Shown: positions 15,538 to 23,925 of the stretch, piece after piece
Numbering within the stretch: position 1 is the first letter of the stretch
How the letters are laid out: each line of letters opens with the position of its first letter
Origin: Ignavibacteria bacterium
Lineage (GTDB): Bacteria > Bacteroidota > Ignavibacteria > Ignavibacteriales > Ignavibacteriaceae
Direction of reading: 5' to 3'
Assembly: GCA_021286645.1 (NCBI GenBank)
Contig: JAJTBZ010000097.1
Coordinates: forward strand, 235,454-299,453
Length of the DNA stretch: 64,000 nucleotides
The notes under the pieces: generated by a model
Told to the model about the DNA's origin: nothing
The model's database searches: none
The model's input: only the letters and a program-made list of their open reading frames with translations
Made by a program: the position numbers and the translations under genes

Positions 15538-16521
15538 ATGTTTGAAGAATATAAAGAAAAAAGAGTATTAATTACCGGTGGAATCGGTTTTATCGGGTCG
15601 AACCTCGCGCGCCGACTTGTACAGATTGGCGCGGATGTTACGCTGGTTGACAGCCTGATTCCCGAGTATGGCGGTAACTTGTTTAATATCCAGGATATTC
15701 GGGATGCCGTGCATGTGAATATATCCGATGTGCGCGATATGCACAGTATGAAATATCTTATTCAGGGAAAGGAGTACCTGTTTAACCTCGCGGGGCAAAC
15801 AAGTCACATGGATTCAATGAGTGACCCGTTTACCGATCTGGAAATCAATTGTAAATCGCAGCTTTCCATATTGGAAATTTGCCGCAGTTATAATCCCGAT
15901 ATCAAAATTACTTACGCGAGTACTCGGCAGATATATGGCAAACCTGATTATCTGCCAATAGATGAAAAACACCCCGTGCGTCCCGTAGATGTAAATGGTA
16001 TTAATAAAATGGCCGGGGAGTGGTACCATATTTTATACAATAATGTATATGGCATTCGTTCCTGTGCTTTGCGCCTTACCAATACATACGGCCCGGGCAT
16101 GCGTGTTAAGGATGCGCGCCAAACTTTTCTGGGCGTGTGGGTAAAGAATCTTATTTCCGGCTTACCGATTGATGTTTGGGGCGGCGAGCAGTTACGCGAT
16201 TTTAACTATGTGGATGACGTGGTAGATGTACTGTTGCTTTGCGGTCTTGCCGAAAATGCTTCCGGTAAAGTGTATAATCTGGGCGGTAAACCGGTAGTAT
16301 CATTAAAAGACCTGGCTGAAATGAGTGTTCAGGCAAACGGCGGCGGCTCGTATAATATTATACCTTTCCCGCCGGAGCGTAAAAAGATAGATATCGGTGA
16401 TTATTACGCCGATTATTCATTCGCCGTTGATGAATTGAACTGGCAGCCTGCTGTTGACCTTGAAACCGGGCTCCGGAAAACATTCGAGTATTTCAAAGTT
16501 CACCTGCAAAACTATTTATGA
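15538..16521 (+). CDS. NAD-dependent epimerase/dehydratase (extended SDR) with atypical active site
   Basis: A 327-residue extended short-chain dehydrogenase: NAD motif ITGGIGFIGSNLARRL, then LFNLAGQTSHMDSM, YASTRQIYG, RLTNTYGPGMRV and FNYVDDVVDVL. It is most like nucleotide-sugar epimerases or dehydratases. The catalytic YxxxK would be at 153-157 but reads NGINK, so the usual Tyr is Asn153 while Lys157 remains. Related proteins with the VNGINK sequence exist, so this is probably a subfamily trait and not damage. It lies 10 bases after lhgO. Confidence 0.82.
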   Translation: MFEEYKEKRVLITGGIGFIGSNLARRLVQIGADVTLVDSLIPEYGGNLFNIQDIRDAVHVNISDVRDMHSMKYLIQGKEYLFNLAGQTSHMDSMSDPFTDLEINCKSQLSILEICRSYNPDIKITYASTRQIYGKPDYLPIDEKHPVRPVDVNGINKMAGEWYHILYNNVYGIRSCALRLTNTYGPGMRVKDARQTFLGVWVKNLISGLPIDVWGGEQLRDFNYVDDVVDVLLLCGLAENASGKVYNLGGKPVVSLKDLAEMSVQANGGGSYNIIPFPPERKKIDIGDYYADYSFAVDELNWQPAVDLETGLRKTFEYFKVHLQNYL

Positions 16522-16603
16522 TAGTAAACCCGGCGGTCGAAATGTGCCGGCTGCCGGGTGATTTCTTTCCCTGCTAAACGAGAACATGGAAGGTGTTACC
16601 CGT

Positions 16604-18937
16604 ATGCGCTTTTTTGTAGTCGTTCTATTTACTGCATTTTCCCTGCAAGTGTTTGCTCAACCAGCCAAACAGCCGGTTGATTACGTTAACCCGTTAATTG
16701 GCACCGATGATATGGGACATACTTTTCCCGGTGCTTCAGTACCATTCGGGCTGGTGCAATTGAGTCCTGACACTGATACGGCGTGGTATAGTTACGGGAA
16801 AGGATATAACCCCGATGTGTATAAGTATTGCGCGGGTTACCAATATACCGATAAAACTATTGTAGGCTTTTCACACACGCATTTTAACGGGACGGGCCAT
16901 TCTGATTTGGGCGATTTTCTGATTATGCCAACCACGGGACCGGCTAAGCTGAATCCCGGCACGAGTGATGTGCCGCGCAGCGGATATCGGTCTGCTTTTA
17001 GTCATGAAACAGAAAAAGCCGAAGCGGGGTATTATGCGGTAACACTTGCCGATTACAATATTCGCGCGGAACTAACGGCTACCCGGCACGTTGGCATCCA
17101 TCGTTACACGTTTCCTTCCTCAGCACAGGCTCATATTATTCTGGATATGACCGCGGGAATCTATAACTACGAAGGGAAAGTTGTGTGGGCGTCAGTCCGG
17201 GTGGAAAACGATCATCTGATTACCGGGTACCGGCAGACAAATGGCTGGGGCAGGACTCGCCTGGTGTACTTTGCCATGGAATTCTCGCAGCCAATTATAT
17301 CATTCACCTTGCAAAATAATGAACAGTTGGTATATAAAGGCTTCTGGAGAAAATTTAACGAGAATGACAACTTTCCGGAGCGTGCCGGGCATAGAGTGCA
17401 ATGCAGCTTTAATTTTGATGTAACACCAGGTAAACCAGTTACTGTAAAAGTTGCTCTTTCGGGAGTAAGTACCAGAAATGCGTTACTGAATTTACAGGAG
17501 GAAGCACCCGGCTGGGATTTTGATACATACCGGGCTTCTGCGCGGAATCTGTGGCAAACAGAACTGGAAAAAATACAAGTAACCGCCGATGATGATACCA
17601 AGGCAAATTTTTATACATCGCTTTATCATACAATGCTTAATCCTTCAGTATTTTCCGATGTAAACGGCGAGTACCGGGGATTAGATCAGAATATTTATAC
17701 GCTTTCCGAAGGCCGTAATTATACCGTGTTTTCGTTATGGGATACATTCAGGGCATTGCACCCGTTATTTACTATAATTCAGCCCTCGCGCGATGCCGAT
17801 ATGGTGCGTTCTATGCTTGCCCATTACCGGCAGAGTGTGCACAAAATGCTGCCGGTCTGGTCTCATTTTGCTAACGAGAACTGGTGTATGACCGGATACC
17901 ATGCTGTTCCGGCAGTAACCGATGCGGCATTGAAAGGATTGGTGAACCCTGATCTGGAGCAGGCATTATATGCCTGCACGGCAACGGCAGAGCATGATTC
18001 ATACGAGGGTATTGGTGCTTACCGGAAGTTTGGATTTGTTCCGGAGGATGTATCGGGGAATTCAGCTTCAAAAACATTGGAATATGCCTATGATGACTGG
18101 ACAATTGCCCGACTGGCTGAAGCATTGGGTAAAGATTCCACAGCGCGGATTTATTATACGCGGGCAGAATCATGGAAGAAGCTATATGACCCGGAAATTC
18201 ACTTTATCAGGCCGAGGAACTCAAATGGTAAGTTTAAGGAACCATTCGACCCGCTCAGCACTGTAAACCAGGGGTTTATCGAGGGGAACACGTGGAATTA
18301 TTCATTGTTTGTACCACACGATATTAAGGGATTGATTTATACACTCGGCGGACCCGGTAGGTTAATTTCCTGGTTGGATTCACTGTTCGCTGTTCCCTTG
18401 CCTGATAAATATTTCGGCGAAAATGAAGATTTAACAAAAGATGGCATGATCGGTGGCTACGTTCATGGTAACGAACCAAGTCACCACATAGCGTATATGT
18501 ACGTGTACGCGGGCGTGCCCTGGAAAACACAGGAGCGTGTTCACGAGATTATGAAAACCATGTATAAACCGCTGCCGCATGGTTTGTGCGGTAATGATGA
18601 TTGCGGTCAAATGTCGGCCTGGTACGTGTTTAGCGCGCTCGGTTTCTACCCGGTTACCCCGGGCAGTAATCAATATGTATTTGGCAGTCCACTGGTATCC
18701 GGGGCGTTGCTGCGGCTTGAGAACGGAGCCACGCTGAATATTCGGGTAACGAATTCCGGCAGCAGGAACATATATATCCAAAAAATTATGTTTCAGGGCC
18801 GCGAGTTAAGCAGGCTGTATATAACTCACGATGAAATTTTGCAGGGTGGGGAACTGGAGTTTGTTATGGGAGATAAGCCAGTTATTCGTAAAGATTATCA
18901 GCCCGATGATTTTCCGTATTCGATGACAAAGTGGTAA
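16604..18937 (+). CDS. GH92 alpha-mannosidase-like glycoside hydrolase
   Basis: About 777 residues with a clean signal peptide from Met at 16604 (MRFFVVVLFTAFSLQVFAQ), so exported. GGAAGG at 16588-16593 favours this start; an in-frame ATG at 16586 adds six residues. GH92 features: YVNPLIGTDDMGHTFPGA near the N-terminus, SVPFGLVQLSPDT, SHTHFNGTGHSDLGD, EGNTWNYSLFVPHD, and the C-terminal GNEPSHHIAYMY plus CGNDDCGQMSAWYVFSALGF. GH92 enzymes are calcium-dependent exo-acting alpha-mannosidases, commonly 1,2-specific. It probably trims mannosylated glycans in the periplasm or outside the cell. Confidence 0.92.
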   Translation: MRFFVVVLFTAFSLQVFAQPAKQPVDYVNPLIGTDDMGHTFPGASVPFGLVQLSPDTDTAWYSYGKGYNPDVYKYCAGYQYTDKTIVGFSHTHFNGTGHSDLGDFLIMPTTGPAKLNPGTSDVPRSGYRSAFSHETEKAEAGYYAVTLADYNIRAELTATRHVGIHRYTFPSSAQAHIILDMTAGIYNYEGKVVWASVRVENDHLITGYRQTNGWGRTRLVYFAMEFSQPIISFTLQNNEQLVYKGFWRKFNENDNFPERAGHRVQCSFNFDVTPGKPVTVKVALSGVSTRNALLNLQEEAPGWDFDTYRASARNLWQTELEKIQVTADDDTKANFYTSLYHTMLNPSVFSDVNGEYRGLDQNIYTLSEGRNYTVFSLWDTFRALHPLFTIIQPSRDADMVRSMLAHYRQSVHKMLPVWSHFANENWCMTGYHAVPAVTDAALKGLVNPDLEQALYACTATAEHDSYEGIGAYRKFGFVPEDVSGNSASKTLEYAYDDWTIARLAEALGKDSTARIYYTRAESWKKLYDPEIHFIRPRNSNGKFKEPFDPLSTVNQGFIEGNTWNYSLFVPHDIKGLIYTLGGPGRLISWLDSLFAVPLPDKYFGENEDLTKDGMIGGYVHGNEPSHHIAYMYVYAGVPWKTQERVHEIMKTMYKPLPHGLCGNDDCGQMSAWYVFSALGFYPVTPGSNQYVFGSPLVSGALLRLENGATLNIRVTNSGSRNIYIQKIMFQGRELSRLYITHDEILQGGELEFVMGDKPVIRKDYQPDDFPYSMTKW

Positions 18938-18958
18938 TAAATTATTTCGGAGAAAAAT

Positions 18959-19597
18959 ATGAACAGGTTCTTGATATTTATTTTTGGTATGCTTTTCTGT
19001 ATGTCCAAAGTGGTATCCGCGCAGGATTCAACTGTTATCAATTTACCCGTGCCGCAAAAAACCGGCGGTAAACCTTTGCTTGAGGCTCTGTCCGAACGGC
19101 AGTCCGTGCGAGTATTTAAGCAGGATGAATTATCGCTTCAGCAGATATCCAATTTGCTGTGGGCCGGCTTCGGGGTGAACCGTACCGATGTAGCCAAACG
19201 AACTGCTCCTTCAGCGAAAAACTGGCAGGACATATCAATTTACGTGTTTTTACCGAAAGGCGTGTACCTTTACGATGCGGTAAAAAACCAGCTACAGTTA
19301 GTGCACAGCGGCGACAGGCGCAGGTTGGCCGGTAAACAGGAATATGTCTATACTGCTCCGCTTAATTTAGTTTATGTATCTGATCAAACGAAAATGGGCG
19401 ATTCGCAACCTGAAGATAAGGCAATAATGAGCGGCGCGGATGCAGCTTTTATCGCGGAAAACGTGTACCTGTATTGTGCTTCAGAAAATCTTGGCGTGGT
19501 AGTACGGGCAATGATCGACCGCGAAGCGGTGGCGGCTTTGTTACAGTTAAAGCCGGGATGTAAAGTAGTTCTGGCGCAAACCGTTGGAATGAAATAA
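18959..19597 (+). CDS. Exported SagB/nitroreductase-family protein
   Basis: A 212-residue protein with a signal peptide (MNRFLIFIFGMLFCMSKVVSAQ) and a nitroreductase fold: EALSERQSVRVFKQDELSLQQISNLLWA near the N-terminus, TAPSAKNWQDISIYVF, and GADAAFIAENVYLYCASENLG. Members bind FMN and act as NAD(P)H-dependent or substrate oxidoreductases; an exported one is less usual but common in FCB genomes. GGAGAA lies before the ATG. It is 21 bases after the GH92 gene, probably the same transcript, and ends at a bidirectional hairpin. Confidence 0.85.
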   Translation: MNRFLIFIFGMLFCMSKVVSAQDSTVINLPVPQKTGGKPLLEALSERQSVRVFKQDELSLQQISNLLWAGFGVNRTDVAKRTAPSAKNWQDISIYVFLPKGVYLYDAVKNQLQLVHSGDRRRLAGKQEYVYTAPLNLVYVSDQTKMGDSQPEDKAIMSGADAAFIAENVYLYCASENLGVVVRAMIDREAVAALLQLKPGCKVVLAQTVGMK

Positions 19598-19605
19598 AAA
19601 TTAAG

Positions 19606-19640
19606 CATCCACCTCACCGGTTTTAGCGGGGAGGTGGATG
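19606..19640. terminator. Bidirectional terminator-like hairpin
   Basis: CATCCACCTC at 19606-19615 pairs with GAGGTGGATG at 19631-19640, with extra CCG/CGG pairing inside. It lies between convergent genes (nitroreductase and leucyl aminopeptidase). T-runs are weak, so efficiency is uncertain. Confidence 0.7.
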
Positions 19641-19650
19641 TAAAACATTG

Positions 19651-21150
19651 TTATTGAAGTTCGCTGAAAAGACGGATGAGCAGGCGTACCCCGAAGCCGG
19701 TAAAGTACGGTGCTGAGTAATTTGTCCGGCGGTGTGGTGCAGCCGGTCCCGCGATATCGATATGTACCCAGGGAATATTTTTATCCACCCAGTTTTCAAG
19801 GAACTTGGCAGCGGTAATGGCTCCGCCCCATCTGCCGCCAATATTTTTCACATCGGCAACATCGCTTTTAATAAGCATATTATAGTCATTCCACATTGGC
19901 ATGCGCCAAACCAATTCATCGGTAATACGACTGCTGCGTGTTAGCGCGTCGGCCAGTTCATCGTTCCTGGTAAATATACCTGCCACGAACTCGCCCAATG
20001 CAACAACGCACGCGCCGGTTAGAGTTGCCAGGTCTATTATATAGTCCGGTTTTAATCCTGAAGCATAATGCAACGCATCGGAAAGAATTATTCTGCCCTC
20101 TGCATCGGTATTATCAACTTCAATAGTTTTACCGGAGGAGGTGGTGATAATATCTCCCGGTTTTAGCGCGGTTCCCGAAGGCATGTTTTCTGCCAGGGGT
20201 AGTACCGCGGTAATCTTAACGGGTGATTTCTGTAAAGCGGCGGCGAGCACCGTTGCACTGCATACTGCGGCTCCGGACATATCGCCTTTCATTTCCCACA
20301 TATCGGTCGCGGGTTTTATAGAAATTCCGCCGGAATCGAATGTTACTCCTTTTCCAACAAGCGCGTAATTTTTTTTTGCATCAGCGGGGGAGTATTCGAG
20401 TACTACCAGGCGGGGTTCGTAAGCGCTGCCGCTGCCAACACCAAGCAAACCGCCCATCTTTTTATTTTCTAACTCTTCTTTACTGAAAACAGTAACATTA
20501 ACAGGCAGGCCGGCAAAAGTGTCCGTCAGCCGCTTTGCAAACAAATCCGGTGTTAACTGTGCTGAAGGTTCATTTTGCAGGTCGCGCGCGAAGTTAACCG
20601 CATTCATCAGGTTTTGCGTATTCTTCAGGGCTTTTGAGCAGGCTTTACTATTATCTGCTACGAATGTAACTTTTAGTTTCTTCGCTTCTTTGGTATCGGA
20701 TTTATATTTGTTATAGGTGTAGTTGCCATAGAAAACACCCTCAATGAATGTTTGGCAGAAATATTCTTCCGAGTGGAATATTTTAGAAAAAGGCTTAAAA
20801 CGGGGAATAACAAATTCTACTTCGTCAATAAACCGCTCACCGAGCGAGGGCAGGCTGCCCGCGACAAAATTACGGAAGTAATCTACCGATAACTCCGCGT
20901 CCGCTTTACATGAAACCAGTGTAACCATCCAGGATTTACCTCCTTTTGCCTGCACAGTAAATTTGGCTGGCGTGGAAGCGAGTTCTTCTTTTATTCGCTT
21001 AGGGACTGATATACCGGCTGCTGACTCAATGAGAGCTAGCTGGTTCAATATGTCGGGTGACTGTGGGATAAAATAATAACTGTGCTTCATCCCTATAGCT
21101 TTTTCCCGTTGCTTTACCACATGAAATTGTATGTCATACAAATTGTTCAT
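19651..21150 (-). CDS. pepA: Leucyl aminopeptidase (M17 family)
   Basis: A 499-residue cytosolic M17 metallo-aminopeptidase. The catalytic C-terminal half has KGVTFDSGGISIKP, the family signature NTDAEGRIILSDAL, and the preceding MKGDMSGAA. The enzyme releases N-terminal amino acids from peptides using two metal ions. The N-terminal 160 residues are the more variable macro-like domain. Its ATG overlaps the end of nrnA by 17 bases; a later in-frame Met at 21090 is possible. It probably shares a transcript with nrnA. Confidence 0.92.
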   Translation of the reverse strand: MNNLYDIQFHVVKQREKAIGMKHSYYFIPQSPDILNQLALIESAAGISVPKRIKEELASTPAKFTVQAKGGKSWMVTLVSCKADAELSVDYFRNFVAGSLPSLGERFIDEVEFVIPRFKPFSKIFHSEEYFCQTFIEGVFYGNYTYNKYKSDTKEAKKLKVTFVADNSKACSKALKNTQNLMNAVNFARDLQNEPSAQLTPDLFAKRLTDTFAGLPVNVTVFSKEELENKKMGGLLGVGSGSAYEPRLVVLEYSPADAKKNYALVGKGVTFDSGGISIKPATDMWEMKGDMSGAAVCSATVLAAALQKSPVKITAVLPLAENMPSGTALKPGDIITTSSGKTIEVDNTDAEGRIILSDALHYASGLKPDYIIDLATLTGACVVALGEFVAGIFTRNDELADALTRSSRITDELVWRMPMWNDYNMLIKSDVADVKNIGGRWGGAITAAKFLENWVDKNIPWVHIDIAGPAAPHRRTNYSAPYFTGFGVRLLIRLFSELQ

Positions 21151-22144
21151 TATTATATTCCTGTAAAAATTGTAATGCTGCTGTAACTATTTCGTCAAAT
21201 TTCTCATCGAGCTGGTTCTGGCGGAACCGTATGCCAGAGGCATTAATATGTCCGCCGCCCCCGAATTTTCCCGCAAGTATGTTTACCGGTATCGTGCCTT
21301 TCGAGCGCAGGCTTACTTTAAATCCGTTGGGCAGTTCAATGAACTTAAGCCCGACTCGCACTGATTCGATGCTCATCATCTGGTTAATAAATCCTTCTGT
21401 ATCATCTTCGCGTGTGCCGGTGGATTGGAAGTCGCTCTGGCGAAGTATCATAATACCCAAATCGCTTTTATCGCCCCGCAGTTGGATATTAATTAACGCG
21501 TTGCCAAGCAGATGAAGTTTACCTAAATGGTTCTGGTCGTATATCATCATGTGAGTATGGTTGGGAACAACGCCGGCTTCCAGCAGGCGTGCAGCGATAC
21601 GATGCACTTCGGGAGTGGTGCGTTCGAAACGGAAAGACCCGGTATCGGTCATTATTGCCGCGTAGAGCGGTTCGGCAAAGCTTTTGTCAATCGGGAAAAG
21701 AGCGGTATGTTCGAGAAAGTTGAACATAATATGACCGGTAGCGCAGAGCATGGTATCCGAAAAAATATAGTCGAACGATTGCTCGGGGTCCTGATGGTGA
21801 TCGATGCAAATTTTAACGCCGCTCATTGCGGGAATAACTTCTGACATAACGCTGATGCGATCAAACCGGTTAAAGTCAAGAGCAATTAATGCATCGGCCC
21901 GGGTAATCGGGTCAAAGTGCGACTCGTGGGAGTATTGTTCAATTACGTTATCTTCATCGAGAAAGCGAAGAAAATCGGGCATTCGGCTGTAAATAATTAC
22001 CCGAACTTCCTTACCCAATTTTGTTAAAAAGCGGTGCATAGCAAGCACAGAGCCAACGGCATCGGCATCGGGGTTTACATGCGTAGTTAAAATAAACGTG
22101 GTATGTTGCTGTAAAACACGTAAAAGTAAATTGTAATCAATCAT
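21134..22144 (-). CDS. nrnA: DHH-family phosphoesterase, NrnA-like oligoribonuclease/pAp phosphatase
   Basis: A 336-residue DHH/DHHA1 protein. THVNPDADAVGSVLAM, ALDFNRFDR, IDHHQDPE and FGGGGHINASG are the metal-binding DHH and substrate-binding DHHA1 motifs. NrnA-type enzymes degrade nanoRNA dinucleotides and dephosphorylate 3'-phosphoadenosine 5'-phosphate. The ATG at 22144 is preferred; a GTG one codon upstream would also work. The gene precedes pepA with a 17-base overlap. Confidence 0.88.
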   Translation of the reverse strand: MIDYNLLLRVLQQHTTFILTTHVNPDADAVGSVLAMHRFLTKLGKEVRVIIYSRMPDFLRFLDEDNVIEQYSHESHFDPITRADALIALDFNRFDRISVMSEVIPAMSGVKICIDHHQDPEQSFDYIFSDTMLCATGHIMFNFLEHTALFPIDKSFAEPLYAAIMTDTGSFRFERTTPEVHRIAARLLEAGVVPNHTHMMIYDQNHLGKLHLLGNALINIQLRGDKSDLGIMILRQSDFQSTGTREDDTEGFINQMMSIESVRVGLKFIELPNGFKVSLRSKGTIPVNILAGKFGGGGHINASGIRFRQNQLDEKFDEIVTAALQFLQEYNNEQFV

Positions 22145-22277
22145 CACTGTAGAAAAAACATTATAAAAAGATATAAACTACAACAGCGGCGTAAAAATTC
22201 CTCAAAAAAAGATAAAAAAATTAACTAAAAGCGTGCCAGATGCTTGTCAGGTGGTGCAATTTTTGTATTTTTGCTGT

Positions 22278-22350
22278 GCATCTTTAGCTCAGTTGGTAGA
22301 GCAGTAGACTCTTAATCTATTGGTCGGGGGTTCGAGTCCCCCAAGATGCA
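22278..22350 (+). tRNA. tRNA-Lys (anticodon CTT)
   Basis: Acceptor GCATCTT pairs with AAGATGC. The D arm contains GCTCAGTTGGTAGAGC. The anticodon arm is GTAGA-CTCTTAA-TCTAT (anticodon CTT), and the T arm is GGGGG-TTCGAGT-CCCCC, with discriminator A. CCA is not encoded. A hairpin terminator follows directly. Confidence 0.95.
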
Positions 22351-22357
22351 CATTGAT

Positions 22358-22395
22358 AAGCCCTGTAAGCAAAAACTTACGGGGTTTGTTGTTTT
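22358..22395 (+). terminator. Terminator hairpin after tRNA-Lys
   Basis: AAGCCCTGTAAG (22358-22369) and CTTACGGGGTTT (22376-22387) form a 12-bp stem with two G-U pairs and an A-rich loop, followed by GTTGTTTT. It starts eight bases after the tRNA. Confidence 0.75.
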
Positions 22396-22423
22396 AAAAT
22401 GAAAGGTGCTGTATTTTTCTTTC

Positions 22424-22566
22424 CCCGGAATCCAATTCCGGGTGTGCAATATGGGGATGCCGAATAGTTCACTGCAAAACCAGTTCACGGGGTTTTGAAC
22501 CCCGTTGAGAGGTTACAACGAATGCTATAATAGTTGAAAAATGCAGACCCGGATTTTGAATCCGGG
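22424..22566. repeat. REP-like hairpin cluster, left of the RAYT gene
   Basis: Three short hairpins: CCCGGAATCCAATTCCGGG (22424-22442), CGGGGTTTTGAACCCCG (22488-22504) and CCCGGATTTTGAATCCGGG (22548-22566). Each has a 7-8-bp stem and a 3-base loop. Stem sequences differ, yet every stem stays fully paired, and each ends in AT or TT around the loop. They continue on the other side of the transposase-like gene. Confidence 0.85.
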
Positions 22567-22649
22567 ACATATAAGGCGTGCGTTCGCAACCACGTGCCTA
22601 CGCGTAATGCAATCAACATTATTTCGATTTGTTGAATGGTGAATTGTGT

Positions 22650-23078
22650 TCAGACCTTCAGATTGCCGGCAAGCCGGATCACTTCATCCCTATATGAAAC
22701 TTGTTTATGATGTTCCTTCTGATTGAAAATATACGTCTGAACTTTATGTACGTGAGTTTCGCTAATAGAGAATGCGCCATAGCCTACCTGCCAAACTAGT
22801 TTAGGTCCAGTCGGGTGTGTAGAATTAATCATGTATGCAGACTCTCCCTTAATGTGTTTTATGACTTTAGCAAGAGCCTCGTCCTGATGCAACATAAAGA
22901 GCAGATGGATATGATTATCGGTGCCGTTAATAATTCGTACCGGAGAATTATGCTCTCCTTCGAGAATTTGTTTGAAAATGGTGTGAATCGGTAATTCAAA
23001 TTCAGGTTTGATTAAAGGAAGAAACTCCTTGGTGCTGAATACAATATGCAGCCAGTTCTTAACCAACGAATGCGACAT
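22650..23078 (-). CDS. REP-associated tyrosine transposase (Y1/IS200-like)
   Basis: A 142-residue Y1 transposase. It starts SHSLVKNWLHIVFSTKEF, typical of IS200-like proteins. The HUH metal motif is NHIHLLF (His56 and His58), and the expected catalytic Tyr116 is in VQTYIFNQKEHH. Length and residues look intact. It is flanked on both sides by families of short GC-rich hairpins, the organisation of REP/RAYT units, in which the transposase recognises and spreads the hairpins. I do not see clear IS200 left and right ends immediately bordering the gene, which favours a domesticated RAYT over an autonomous insertion sequence. Confidence 0.85.
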   Translation of the reverse strand: MSHSLVKNWLHIVFSTKEFLPLIKPEFELPIHTIFKQILEGEHNSPVRIINGTDNHIHLLFMLHQDEALAKVIKHIKGESAYMINSTHPTGPKLVWQVGYGAFSISETHVHKVQTYIFNQKEHHKQVSYRDEVIRLAGNLKV

Positions 23079-23172
23079 CTTTATCTCTCCTGATTGTGGT
23101 AAGGCAAATATATAAAAATATGCGAATTAAATGTAGCTGGTAAATTATTCAAAAAAGGATAGAGCGGATAAA

Positions 23173-23355
23173 CCCGGAATCCAATTCCGGGTGTGCTCAT
23201 CATCGGAAAAATGGTTAGTAAGCCTGGCATTATATGGGCGGGATTCCAAATCCCGCTGTGAGTATAATAGACATGCGGTTTGGAACCGCGTTTATGCTGG
23301 TATATTAGCATGCCTGTTAGTGCAGAAAATGGCAAACCCGGATTTTGAATCCGGG
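23173..23355. repeat. REP-like hairpin cluster, right of the RAYT gene
   Basis: Four hairpins: CCCGGAATCCAATTCCGGG (23173-23191), GCGGGATTCCAAATCCCGC (23238-23256), GCGGTTTGGAACCGC (23275-23289) and CCCGGATTTTGAATCCGGG (23337-23355). The first and last repeat hairpins found at 22424 and 22548. Loops are CCA, CCA, TGG and TTG. Confidence 0.85.
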
Positions 23356-23549
23356 GGCGTAATAACAACCGTATTTGTACCCGGGACTATTAATACTACT
23401 TTTGGCAAATGGGCGGTTATCGTTTGGGCTTACGTGGTATAATCGTTCCTGGTGAAAAGCAAACAATGAGTTGGGGAGGCCTCCCTGGATAGGTGATAAT
23501 GCAACTGTATCGTACTTACACGCAAGTTTTATGTGCTTTCTTTATTTTA

Positions 23550-23633
23550 CCCGGAATCCAATTCCGGGTGTGCTCATCATCGAAAAAATGGCTAGTAAGC
23601 CTGGCATTATATCGGCGGGATTCCAAATCCCGC
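23550..23633. repeat. REP-like hairpin pair, near-copy of 23173-23256
   Basis: Hairpins at 23550-23568 and 23615-23633 are identical to those at 23173 and 23238. The sequence between them (GTGTGCTCATCATCG and AGTAAGCCTGGCATTATAT) is also nearly identical, so about 85 bp was duplicated as one unit. From 23634 to 23925 I see no gene or further repeat; the stretch presumably contains the promoter of the cytochrome operon. Confidence 0.85.
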
Positions 23634-23925
23634 TGTGAGTAGTGGGAGACAGTTCTGAATTAACAAAAGCGAAAAATATCATAATCCGATTTTTATCTGA
23701 ATCCATTTTGCGCTTCTTGCATCATACTTTGTGGTAACGTGGGTGCTTTTGGGTGTAATAGACCGAAATTGTACATTTGTCTTACTGTTTTCGGGTGATT
23801 ATTGCAATAGTTATCCTGATAGCAGTTCGGTAAGTTGGAACTCTGTAGGGTACAGTTAACCCAAAATTCCCCACTTTGCCACAGAGAAAGCGTGAAGAGC
23901 TTATTTATCAACTAAATACTGACTA

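Noticed and set aside
22650..23078. Complete autonomous IS200 insertion sequence
   Set aside because: No matching left and right ends or target site were identified beside the gene; the multiple hairpin clusters fit a RAYT better.
22424..23633. Possible CRISPR array
   Set aside because: The hairpins differ in sequence, spacing is irregular and there are no cas genes; REP/RAYT fits better.
23693..23911. Minus-strand open frame before the cytochrome gene
   Set aside because: No family resemblance; it occupies the likely promoter region of the octaheme operon.
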